From Burkholderia diffusa (GTDB lineage: Bacteria > Pseudomonadota > Gammaproteobacteria > Burkholderiales > Burkholderiaceae): a DNA stretch of 64,000 bases. Below the pieces are notes generated by a model. It saw only the letters and a list, made by a program, of their open reading frames with translations. It ran no database searches and was not told the origin of the DNA. The translations under genes and the position numbers were made by a program. The stretch lies in assembly GCF_902499115.1 (NCBI RefSeq), contig NZ_CABVPN010000024.1:1-64000 (forward strand), in the 5' to 3' direction. Position 1 is the stretch's first letter. Each line of letters starts with the position of its first letter. This document shows, in pieces, positions 36,718 to 45,055 of the stretch.

Positions 36718-38439
36718 TCAGTGCGCGTGCGCATCCGCCACCGGCTTCACCATCCTGCCGAGCACGTGCTCGGTCATTCCGCGCGCGAGTTCGCTCTCGC
36801 CCATGAACACGGTGCCGACACCCTCGCTCGACAGCAACGCGGCCTCGTCGCTGCTGTTCGTGCACAGCACGACCTCCAGCATCGGGTTCAGTGTGCGCGA
36901 GATCTCGACGATCTGCCGCACGTCGAATACGTCCGGCAGCGTGACGACCAGCATCCCGGCGCGCGCGATATGCGCCTGCACGAGCACGACCGGCTCGATC
37001 GCGTCGCCCGACACGGCGGCGACGCCGTCCGCGCGCAGCTTTTCGACGAGCTCGCGATTCTGCTCGACGACGACATACGCGATGCCGCGCTCGTCCAGCG
37101 CATGCGCGATCCGCGTGCCGACCTTGCCGTAGCCGACGATCACGACCTGCCCGGTCAGGTGCGTCTGCGGCGTCGACATCGGCAGCGCGGCGAGCGGATC
37201 GTCACGTGCCTCGAGCTTGCGCGCGAATGCCGAATGCTTGCGGATCCACGCGAGCGCCGGATCGATCATCGCGAACAGCAGCGTGTTCATCGCGATCGAG
37301 ATCAGCGCGACCGCGAGGATCAGGCTCTGCCCTTCGGCCGACAGCAGCCCGAGCGCACGACCGAGCCCCGCGAGAATGAACGAGAATTCGCCGATCTGCG
37401 CGAGGCCCGCGCCGACCGTCAGCGCGGTGTTCAGCGGATAGCGGAACGCGATCACGAGCGCGACCGCCGCGAGCGTCTTGCCGATCAGGACGATCGCCGC
37501 GACTTCGATCACGTGCAGCGGCTCGGTGAGCAGCACCGTCGGATCGAACAGCATCCCGACCGAAATGAAGAACAGCACCGAGAACGCGTCGCGCAGCGGC
37601 AGCGTCTCGTCGGCCGCGCGCCGGCTGAACTCCGACTCGCGCATCATCATCCCGGCGAAGAACGCGCCGAGCGCGAACGACACGTCGAACAGCTTCGCCG
37701 CGCCGTACGCGATGCCGACCGCCGCGGCGATCATGCACAGCGTGAACAGCTCGCGCGAACCGGTGCGCGCGACGAGCCACAGGATGCGCGGGAACACGCG
37801 CTTGCCGACCACGAGCATCAGTGCGATGAACGCGGCGACCTTCAGCATCGTGACGCCGAGCGTGCCCCACACGCTACCGCCGGCCGCGTGCGCATCGCCG
37901 GGCGGCGTGCCGCCGAGCAGCCCCGCGACGGGCGGCAGCAGCACGAGCACCAGCACCATCACGAGATCCTCGACGACGAGCCAGCCGACCGCGATGCGCC
38001 CGTTCACCGTCTCGACGAGCCCGCGCCCCTCGAGCGCCCGCAGCAGCACGACCGTGCTCGCGACCGACAGCGCGAGCCCGAACACGAGCGCCGCACCGAG
38101 GCTCCAGCCCCACGTGAGCGCGAGCCCGCCGCCGAGCAACGTTGCGACGGTAATCTGGACGACGGCCCCCGGCAGTGCGATCTTGCGCACTGCGAGCAGA
38201 TCGCCGAGCGAGAAATGCAGGCCGACACCGAACATCAGCAGCATCACGCCGACTTCCGCGAGCTGCTGCGCCAGCGACAGGTCGCCGACGAAACCGGGCG
38301 TGCCGGGGCCGATCACGATCCCGGCGAGCAGATAGCCGACGAGCGGCGGCATTTTCAGCAGTGACGCGAGGTAACCGAAGATCATCGCGAGACCGAAACC
38401 GGCCGCGAGCAACGCAATCAGGCTGACGTCATGGGGCAT
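36718..38439 (-). CDS. Monovalent cation:proton antiporter, KefB/KefC (CPA2) type
   Basis: A 573-aa inner-membrane protein with about 12 helices (~5-390; signature GYLLAGIVIGPGTPGF, MLLMFGVGLHFSL, GWLVVEDLVMVLVLV) and a cytosolic RCK/TrkA-N domain (~420-545) with NAD motif VVIVGYGKVGTRIA. Members exchange K+ or Na+ for protons. No KefG/KefF ancillary reductase is adjacent. Resembles the YbaL branch. Confidence 0.9.
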   Translation of the reverse strand: MPHDVSLIALLAAGFGLAMIFGYLASLLKMPPLVGYLLAGIVIGPGTPGFVGDLSLAQQLAEVGVMLLMFGVGLHFSLGDLLAVRKIALPGAVVQITVATLLGGGLALTWGWSLGAALVFGLALSVASTVVLLRALEGRGLVETVNGRIAVGWLVVEDLVMVLVLVLLPPVAGLLGGTPPGDAHAAGGSVWGTLGVTMLKVAAFIALMLVVGKRVFPRILWLVARTGSRELFTLCMIAAAVGIAYGAAKLFDVSFALGAFFAGMMMRESEFSRRAADETLPLRDAFSVLFFISVGMLFDPTVLLTEPLHVIEVAAIVLIGKTLAAVALVIAFRYPLNTALTVGAGLAQIGEFSFILAGLGRALGLLSAEGQSLILAVALISIAMNTLLFAMIDPALAWIRKHSAFARKLEARDDPLAALPMSTPQTHLTGQVVIVGYGKVGTRIAHALDERGIAYVVVEQNRELVEKLRADGVAAVSGDAIEPVVLVQAHIARAGMLVVTLPDVFDVRQIVEISRTLNPMLEVVLCTNSSDEAALLSSEGVGTVFMGESELARGMTEHVLGRMVKPVADAHAH

Positions 38440-38506
38440 CCCCCCCTCCCGAGTTCTTGTAACTATTTAGTAAGGTTCAAGAATGGAAGGATAAGGGATG
38501 AGATGG

Positions 38507-38552
38507 AAAAATGGCGGGCCACCGCGAAATATTCACGCGGTGGCCCGCCATT
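38507..38552 (-). terminator. Strong terminator of the dehydrogenase operon
   Basis: A perfect 17-bp stem (38510-38526 with 38536-38552, 9-nt loop) is followed on the minus strand by TTTTCC. It lies 100 nt beyond the cytochrome stop. Confidence 0.85.
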
Positions 38553-38650
38553 GCGGGGGTACTACCCCGGGCAGTCGGAACGCGCCCCACGCGCCGGCCG
38601 GCGGCGCGAGGCGGATCGATCGGGCGGCGACCGGCGTCCCGCCGCGTGCG

Positions 38651-40075
38651 TCAGCGCGACGCCTGCGGGAACCGCGCGCCCGGCGGCGGCTCCGGCCGCG
38701 TCGACGGCGTGCTCTTGCGCACCTTCGCGACCTGCGCGGCCGTGATCGCCGTGCCCGTATTGCCCCAGCTCGTGCGCACGAAGTTCGACACGTCCGCGAC
38801 TTCCTGGTCCGACAGGCGCCAGCCGAACGGGGGCATCGTGAAGGTCGACGGTGCAGTGTGCGTCCCCTGCAGCGCGCTGCCCTCCAGCACGACGTGGATC
38901 AGCGACGTCGGATCCTCGCCCTGCACGACCGGGTTGCCGGCGAGCGCCGGGAACACGCGCGTGTAGCCGTGGCCGTCGCTGCGGTGGCACGCCATGCAGT
39001 TGTCACGATAGACGGCGGCGCCCGGCTTGCTCGCGTCGCCGGTCTGCAGCGCCTTCGCCGCGGCCGCGTCGTACATGTGCGGCTGCTCGCCCTGCACGCG
39101 CGGCGGCAGCGTCTTGAGGTAGCGCGCGATCGCGGTCAGGTCGTCGTCGCTCAAGTGCTGCATGCTGTGGCCGACCACGTCCGTCATCCCGCCGAACGCG
39201 GCCGTGCGCAGCGTGCGGCCGGTCTTCAGGAACTGCACGATCTCGGATTCGCTCCACGTGCCGAGCCCGGTGCGCGGCTCGCCGCGCAGGCTCGTCGGCA
39301 CCCAGCCGTCGATCGCCGCGCCGCCGGCCAGGAAGTCGAGGCCGCCCGCATCGGTCAGCGCGCGCTCCTGCATCGTCGCCGCACGCGGCGTGTGGCACGC
39401 GCCGCAATGACCGAGACCCTGCACGAGATACGCGCCGCGCGCGACCACCGGATCGGTGTACGACGCCGCATCGAACGGCTTCGGCGCCGGCGCGAACATC
39501 TTGCGCCAGAACATCAGCGGCCAGCGCATCGACAGAGGCCACACGATGTCGACCGCGCGGTTTTCGCGTTCGACCGGCGTGACGCCGTGCATGAAGTACG
39601 CATACAGCGCCTTCACGTCGTCGTCGCTCAGGCGCGCGTAGGACGGGTACGGCATCGCCGGGTACATCGTGTCGCCGTTCTTGCGGACGCCCTCGCGCAC
39701 CGCGCGCGTGAAGTCGTCGAGCGTCCAGCCGCCGAGGCCCGTCTTCGGGTCCGGCGTGATGTTGGTCGAATAGATCGCGCCGATCGGCGTGTCGAACTTC
39801 AGCCCGCCCGCGAACGGCTTGCCGCCGCTCGCAGTGTGGCACGCGATGCAGTCGCCCGCGCGGGCAAGATATTCGCCGCGCTTGACGAGGTTCGCGTCGG
39901 CCGATTGTGCCGCCGGTGCCGCCGTCGGGCCCGAAGCCGCAGCCGGCCCCGCCGGTTGCGCGAAGGCCGCCCCGCCCGCGAGACCGAACGCCGCCCATGC
40001 CGTGCCGATCGCCAGTGCGCGCCGCAGCGGGGAAATTCGGCGCGCGGCGTTGTGGTGGTTCACTGTCCTCTTCAT
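38651..40075 (-). CDS. Triple-haem cytochrome c subunit of a gluconate-type dehydrogenase
   Basis: A 474-aa membrane-associated cytochrome with a signal peptide and three haem-binding motifs: CIACH (~residue 76), CGACH (~225) and CMACH (~360). It passes electrons from the flavoprotein to ubiquinone. Arrangement and length match the cytochrome subunits of gluconate, 2-ketogluconate or sorbitol dehydrogenases. Its start overlaps the flavoprotein stop by 4 nt. The tail is Pro/Arg-rich. Confidence 0.92.
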   Translation of the reverse strand: MKRTVNHHNAARRISPLRRALAIGTAWAAFGLAGGAAFAQPAGPAAASGPTAAPAAQSADANLVKRGEYLARAGDCIACHTASGGKPFAGGLKFDTPIGAIYSTNITPDPKTGLGGWTLDDFTRAVREGVRKNGDTMYPAMPYPSYARLSDDDVKALYAYFMHGVTPVERENRAVDIVWPLSMRWPLMFWRKMFAPAPKPFDAASYTDPVVARGAYLVQGLGHCGACHTPRAATMQERALTDAGGLDFLAGGAAIDGWVPTSLRGEPRTGLGTWSESEIVQFLKTGRTLRTAAFGGMTDVVGHSMQHLSDDDLTAIARYLKTLPPRVQGEQPHMYDAAAAKALQTGDASKPGAAVYRDNCMACHRSDGHGYTRVFPALAGNPVVQGEDPTSLIHVVLEGSALQGTHTAPSTFTMPPFGWRLSDQEVADVSNFVRTSWGNTGTAITAAQVAKVRKSTPSTRPEPPPGARFPQASR

Positions 40076-41850
40076 GCGGTCACCAGCGGAGCGGGATTTT
40101 TCAGGTATTGCTCGCGGATCGCGCGTGCCGACCAGTAGGCCAGCGCCGCGATGATCCCGGTCGGGTTGTAGCCGATGCCTTGCGGCAGCGCCGACGCGCC
40201 CATCACGAACACGTTGTGCACGTCCCAGCATTGCAGGTAGCGGTTCAGCACGCTCGTCTTCGGATCGGTGCCCATGATCGCGCCGCCCACCAGGTGCGTC
40301 GTCTGGTATGCGCGCGAATCGAAGTGCTTGCCGAACTCGCGCGTCGACACGCCGATCGCCTTCGGCCCCATCGCCTCCGCGATCTTCTTCATCTGCCCGG
40401 TCACGTACTGCGCCATCTTGATGTCGTTGTCCTTCCAGTCGAAGGTCATCCGCAAGAGCGGCTGGCCGTACGAATCGCGATAGGTCGGATCGAGGTCGAG
40501 GTAGACATCGCGGTACGACATGTTCGTGCCGTGCGCATCCATCGAGATCGTGTGCGCATAGTTGTCCTTCACGGCCTTCTTCCACGCGGCGCCCCATTGC
40601 GGCGTGCCCGGCGGCGTCGCAATGCCGCTGATCGGCTTCACGCCGGCCTGGTTCACCCACAGCGGCGAACCGCCGACGAAGCCGAGCGGGCCATGGTCGA
40701 AGTTGTCCGCGTTGAAGTCGTCCACCGCGACGCCGTTGCCGCCCGCGCCGATGAACGGGTTCGTGAAGGTGTCCTTGTCGAAGAACGCCTTGATCGTCGA
40801 CAGGTTCTGGTACGCGAAATTGCGGCCCACCACGCCTTCGCCCGAGATCGGGTCGTACGGCTTGCCGATACCCGACAGCAGCAGCAGGTGCACGTTGTGA
40901 TACTGGAACGCCGCGACGATCACGAGATCGGCCGGCTGGTGCACTTCACGGCCGGCCGGGTCGACGTAGGTGACACCCGTCGCACGCTTCTTCGTGTCGT
41001 CGAGGTCCACGCGCAACACGTGGCACTTCGAGCGCAGCTCGAAGTTCGGCGCCTGCTTCAGCGCCGGCAGGATGTTCAGGTTCGGCGACGCCTTCGAGTA
41101 CATGTAGCACGCGTAGCCGCTGCAGTAGCCGCAGAAGTTGCACGGGCCCATCTGCACGCCGTACGGGTTGGTGTATGGGCCCGACGTATTCGCCGACGGC
41201 AGCCGGTACGGATGCAGGCCGAGCGACCTGGCCGCGTCGAAGAAGCGCTGCGCCGAATAGGTGTTGAGCTGCGCGGGCAGCGGGAAGTTGTCGCTGCGGT
41301 TCGCTTCGAACACGTTGCCGTCGCCGACCACCTTGCCGCCGACCTTGTACGCCTGCCCCGACGTGCCGAACACCTTCTCGGCGAAGTCGAAATGCGGCTC
41401 GAGCTCGTCGTAGGTCACGCCCGTGTCCTGGATCGTCATCCCTTCCGGGATGAACTTCTTGCCGTAGCGCTCTTCGTAGTGGCTGCGCAGGCGCAGCTCT
41501 TCCGGCGTGATCCGGAAATGCACGCCCGACCAGTGCAGCCCCGCGCCGCCGACGCCCTCTCCCGGCAGGAACGCGGCGAGCTGCCGGTACGGCAGCGCGG
41601 TGTCCTGCACGCCGTGGCGGATCGACACGGTCGTCTTCGACAGGTCGAGGAACAGCTTCTTGCGGACGTTGTAGGTCAGCTCGTCGATCGTGTTCGGATA
41701 CGCGCCGTCCGGGTAGGTGTCGCGATACTCGCCGCGCTCGAGCGCGACGACGTTCAGGCCCGCTTCGGTCAGTTCCTTCGCGAGAATCGCGCCGGTCCAG
41801 CCGAAGCCGACGATCACCGCATCGACATGCGGCTTTTTCTCTGCGGCCAT
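40072..41850 (-). CDS. GMC oxidoreductase, gluconate 2-dehydrogenase-type flavoprotein
   Basis: A 592-aa FAD enzyme. The dinucleotide fold is at the N-terminus (VIVGFGWTGAILAKELTEAG), with substrate-domain motif GEGVGGAGLHWSGV, a Cys cluster MGPCNFCGYCSGYAC near 235 (FeS or structural Cys typical of this group) and the C-terminal GMC segment THLVGGAIMGTDPKTSV and NPTGIIAALAYWSA. Oxidises a sugar acid or polyol on the periplasmic side. Start ATG overlaps the small-subunit stop (TGATG). Confidence 0.93.
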   Translation of the reverse strand: MAAEKKPHVDAVIVGFGWTGAILAKELTEAGLNVVALERGEYRDTYPDGAYPNTIDELTYNVRKKLFLDLSKTTVSIRHGVQDTALPYRQLAAFLPGEGVGGAGLHWSGVHFRITPEELRLRSHYEERYGKKFIPEGMTIQDTGVTYDELEPHFDFAEKVFGTSGQAYKVGGKVVGDGNVFEANRSDNFPLPAQLNTYSAQRFFDAARSLGLHPYRLPSANTSGPYTNPYGVQMGPCNFCGYCSGYACYMYSKASPNLNILPALKQAPNFELRSKCHVLRVDLDDTKKRATGVTYVDPAGREVHQPADLVIVAAFQYHNVHLLLLSGIGKPYDPISGEGVVGRNFAYQNLSTIKAFFDKDTFTNPFIGAGGNGVAVDDFNADNFDHGPLGFVGGSPLWVNQAGVKPISGIATPPGTPQWGAAWKKAVKDNYAHTISMDAHGTNMSYRDVYLDLDPTYRDSYGQPLLRMTFDWKDNDIKMAQYVTGQMKKIAEAMGPKAIGVSTREFGKHFDSRAYQTTHLVGGAIMGTDPKTSVLNRYLQCWDVHNVFVMGASALPQGIGYNPTGIIAALAYWSARAIREQYLKNPAPLVTA

Positions 41851-42587
41851 CAGCTGCGCTCCCCGTTGATCGAGACGGGGCCGTACGGGTACGGCTTGCC
41901 GTTCTGGTTGACGAAATCCATGAAGTCGGCGCGCGCGCCCGGAAAACCGATCATCTTCCACGCGGCCATGTCGTGATTGCCGCCGTGCACCGGATCGCAG
42001 AAGTAGCCTTCGCGCGTGTTCTGCAGCAACTGGCCGAAGAACACGGCGGACGGCACGTCGTCGATCTGCGCGCCGCCTTTTTCGAGTTCGCCGAGCACGG
42101 TGTCGCGAGTCGGCGCGTCGAGATCGGCGAACACCTTGCCATGGGCCTTTTCGCAATAGCGGTTGACCGCCGCGATGCCGAGCCGGTAGATGTCGCGTGG
42201 CACGAGCTTGAGCTGGTAGCCGAGCTCGGGCACGCCCTGCTGGAACGGCCCCTGCATGTACCACGTCGCGCCGTGTGCGTACGGGGTTTCCATCTGGCGG
42301 TCGATGAATTCGGGCACGCCGGATTCGAGCGCGCCGGGGCCTTCGGTGTCGGCCGGGATCAACCGGTCGACGGCGGCCTGGACGAACGCCCACTCCTTCG
42401 CATCGAAGAAGGTCGGCTTGTACGGCGCACGTTCGGCGCCGGCCGACGCGGTGGAGGCATTGCCGGCCGTGGTCGAGGACGACGACGAGCGCAGGTCGCA
42501 ACCGGCGACCGACGCGATCGGCACGAGCGCGACCGACGTGCGCAGGAAGCGGCGACGCGAATTGGGTTTGTCGGGTGGCGTGGACAT
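41850..42587 (-). CDS. Gluconate 2-dehydrogenase subunit 3 (Tat-exported small subunit)
   Basis: A 245-aa gamma subunit with a twin-arginine signal (SRRRFLRTSVALVPIASVAG) also containing VAGC, a possible lipobox. The mature part has the subunit-3 pattern AVDRLIPADTEGPGALE and PFQQGVPELGYQL. In this enzyme class the small subunit carries the folded flavoprotein through Tat. First gene of the three-gene operon. Confidence 0.92.
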   Translation of the reverse strand: MSTPPDKPNSRRRFLRTSVALVPIASVAGCDLRSSSSSTTAGNASTASAGAERAPYKPTFFDAKEWAFVQAAVDRLIPADTEGPGALESGVPEFIDRQMETPYAHGATWYMQGPFQQGVPELGYQLKLVPRDIYRLGIAAVNRYCEKAHGKVFADLDAPTRDTVLGELEKGGAQIDDVPSAVFFGQLLQNTREGYFCDPVHGGNHDMAAWKMIGFPGARADFMDFVNQNGKPYPYGPVSINGERS

Positions 42588-43187
42588 GGTCGGATGGTGA
42601 TCGTTGTGGAACGTGGTTCGGGGCCCGCATTCCGCATGCGGCATGCCCGGCACGGCAGCCTTGCCGCGCGCGGCCGGCCGTCCTGTTCTTGCGGCGTTGC
42701 GAACAACCTCGATGCGGGCGCACGCCACGCGCTGCGCGGTGGCGCCGTCATGCAGCCGCGCAGCGCGCCGGTTCCGGCGCGCTGCGGGTTCGACCTCTTC
42801 GCGGGTCTGATCATCGGGCAGATACCGGCTTACCGCCCGCATCCGCCCTTCATCGCCATGGCCCTGTTCAACTTAGACGCCGCGCTGGCCGACGGCAAGC
42901 GCATCGTGCACGACCCTCATTCCGGGCCCGACGACAAACGCCGCGAATTATAAATGGAACCGGTTCCATTTCCAAAGGGTTCAATGCAATTCATTACATC
43001 GAAAACCGCAATAATGAGGAAATCGTTTTCCGGAATGCGCAAGAGCCGTGGCGCGGGTCGTGTCGACGCTCACCACGGTAGCGCGATGCGCGGGCTTCGC
43101 CCACTCCGCGCGTTCGATCGCGACGTCGCGACGGGCGTCAGGGCTCCACGCGCTGCAAACTGGCTGCCGCGCGAGGCGCGACGCTCA
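42588..43187. other. Upstream region of the dehydrogenase operon
   Basis: 600 nt. The part nearest the operon is GC-rich and holds no recognised gene; a 31-codon reading frame (42858-42953, plus strand, MALFNLDAALADGK) may be chance. It contains the perfect palindrome listed separately at 42952-42971, followed by an AT-rich stretch to ~43035 that is a likely promoter. Confidence 0.45.
42952..42971. promoter_or_regulatory. Perfect 20-bp palindrome, LacI-type operator
   Basis: AAATGGAACCGGTTCCATTT is fully self-complementary with the central CpG typical of LacI/GalR-family operators (half-site TGGAACCG). It is 365 nt upstream of the dehydrogenase operon. No LacI gene is in the window, so the regulator is unlinked. 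Confidence 0.75.
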
Positions 43188-43601
43188 TCACGACCACAGC
43201 ATCGACGCGATCGACAACGAGAGCGCCACGCACAGCGGCGAGTAACACAGGCTGTCCATCCGCGCAAAACGCGACCCGCGCACCCGCTTGAAGAAGCCGA
43301 CGTAGCGGAAATCGCCGACCGCGCGCACCGCGAAGATCAATGCGAGCGCAACGATCGCGAGCGCGATCGCGCCGGGATACAGGTTCGGCCACAGCCAGCC
43401 GGCGCGCGACGCCACCGCGCATGCGCCGGCCAGCAACGCCGTCGCGACGGCGAGCGTGCCGAACATGGTCGGCCGCAGGAGCGGTACCCCATCCTGTTCC
43501 GGAATGGCCGCACGCTTGCCGAACCGTCCGCCGAACGCCCAGTAGACGTGAACGATTGCAATCGCACAAAGCGTCGGCACGCTGAAATACGCGCCGCTCA
43601 T
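43188..43601 (-). CDS. DUF3995-like small membrane protein
   Basis: A 137-aa protein with about four hydrophobic helices (~4-22, 46-65, 70-90, 115-135) and the opening IAIVHVYWAFGGRFG, which resembles DUF3995 proteins. The function of the family is unknown to me. Monocistronic, divergent from alanine dehydrogenase. Confidence 0.75.
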   Translation of the reverse strand: MSGAYFSVPTLCAIAIVHVYWAFGGRFGKRAAIPEQDGVPLLRPTMFGTLAVATALLAGACAVASRAGWLWPNLYPGAIALAIVALALIFAVRAVGDFRYVGFFKRVRGSRFARMDSLCYSPLCVALSLSIASMLWS

Positions 43602-43924
43602 CTCGGTAAGGTTCCTTGTCTCATCGTGTCGTGATCCAGCCGGAACGGCTCCGGCAGCACGCGGCTCCGTTCCGCGCAACACGAGACGATACCCAAACCA
43701 CGTGCCGCATGCATTGCGACGTCCGGTCGCAATACGCCACGCCGCGTGCTGCGATGCAATGCGCGCGCACCGTCGCACCGGCCGCCGCTTGACTTCCCTC
43801 CGGGCACCACTACCCTTTTATTCCAGTACGGCACTCGAACCGTGCATGCGCAGCGGTCGCATACGTGCCGTTCGCCGGCGCGCTCGGGCACGACAACAAT
43901 GACGAATACCCATGGAGGCGACTC
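43602..43924. promoter_or_regulatory. Divergent intergenic region with a possible ald promoter
   Basis: Between the DUF3995-like gene and ald. TTGACT (43789-43794), a 16-nt spacer and TACCCT (43811-43816) resemble a sigma70 promoter pointing to ald, about 110 nt upstream of its start. The rest shows nothing recognisable. Confidence 0.4.
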
Positions 43925-45040
43925 ATGCTGATCGGTGTGCCGAAGGAGATCAAGAATCACGAGTACCGCGTCGGCCTCACGCCGGCCGGCACACGCGAAC
44001 TCACGCGTCATGGCCACGGCGTGCTCGTGCAGCGCGGCGCGGGCACCGCGATCGGTCTGCACGACGACGACTACACGGCCGCAGGCGCGACACTGTGCGA
44101 CGACGCGCGCGACGTCTTCGCGCGCGCCGACATGATCATCAAGGTCAAGGAGCCGCAGGCGGCCGAGTGCGCGATGCTGCGGCGCGGACAGATTCTTTAT
44201 ACGTATCTGCATCTCGCGCCCGATCCCCAGCAGGCGGCCGCGCTGGTGAAGTCCGGCGCGGTGTGCATCGCGTACGAGACCGTGACGGGCCCCGGCGGCG
44301 GGCTGCCACTGCTCGCGCCGATGAGCGAGGTCGCCGGACGCATGTCGATCCAGGTCGCGGCGACGCACCTCGAAAGCCCGCGGGGCGGCCGCGGCGTGCT
44401 GATGGCCGGCGTGCCCGGCGTGCCGGCCGCGCACGTCGTGGTGCTCGGCGCAGGCGTGGTGGGCACCGGTGCGCTGCAGATGGCGGTCGGCCTTGGCGCA
44501 CGCGTCACCGTGCTCGACACGAACGTGGGCCGGCTGCGCCAGCTCGACCTGGTCTTCGCGAACCGGATCGCGACCGTCTGCTCGAACGCGCACACGATCG
44601 ACGAAGCCGTGCGCGACGCCGACGTCGTGATCGGCGCGGTGCTCGTGCCGGGCGCGTCGGCGCCGCGGCTGGTCACGCGCGACATGATCGCGACGATGCG
44701 CACGGGTGCCGTCGTCGTCGACGTCGCGATCGACCAGGGCGGCTGCTTCGAGACATCGCATGCAACGACACATGCGCAGCCGACCTTCGTCGTCGACGGC
44801 GTCGTGCACTACTGCGTCGCGAACATGCCCGGCGCGGTCGCGCGCACGTCGACGTTCGCGTTGAACAATGCGACGCTCGGCCATGCGCTCGCGCTCGCCA
44901 ACAAGGGCTGGAAACGCGCGATGGCCGACGATCCCCATCTGCGCGCGGGCCTCAACGTGTGCGACGGCCGCATCACCTACGAGGCCGTCGCGCTGGCGCT
45001 CGGCCTGCCGTACGTGCCAGCGGAAGACGTGCTGGCCTGA
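43925..45040 (+). CDS. ald: Alanine dehydrogenase
   Basis: A 371-aa NAD-dependent enzyme interconverting L-alanine and pyruvate plus ammonia. Landmarks: MLIGVPKEIKNHEYRVGLTP (substrate Arg15), KVKEPQ (catalytic Lys), YTYLHLAPD (catalytic His), the Rossmann motif VLGAGVVGTGALQMA, and DVAIDQGGCFETSH. Length is standard. ATG follows CATGGAGGCGACTC. Single gene, converging on polX with a 15-nt gap. Confidence 0.95.
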   Translation: MLIGVPKEIKNHEYRVGLTPAGTRELTRHGHGVLVQRGAGTAIGLHDDDYTAAGATLCDDARDVFARADMIIKVKEPQAAECAMLRRGQILYTYLHLAPDPQQAAALVKSGAVCIAYETVTGPGGGLPLLAPMSEVAGRMSIQVAATHLESPRGGRGVLMAGVPGVPAAHVVVLGAGVVGTGALQMAVGLGARVTVLDTNVGRLRQLDLVFANRIATVCSNAHTIDEAVRDADVVIGAVLVPGASAPRLVTRDMIATMRTGAVVVDVAIDQGGCFETSHATTHAQPTFVVDGVVHYCVANMPGAVARTSTFALNNATLGHALALANKGWKRAMADDPHLRAGLNVCDGRITYEAVALALGLPYVPAEDVLA

Positions 45041-45055
45041 CTTCGGCGTGCGCCG

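Noticed and set aside
42858..42953. 31-codon plus-strand frame ending at the LacI-type palindrome
   Set aside because: Too short, no ribosome site, no recognised family; kept only as part of the intergenic note.
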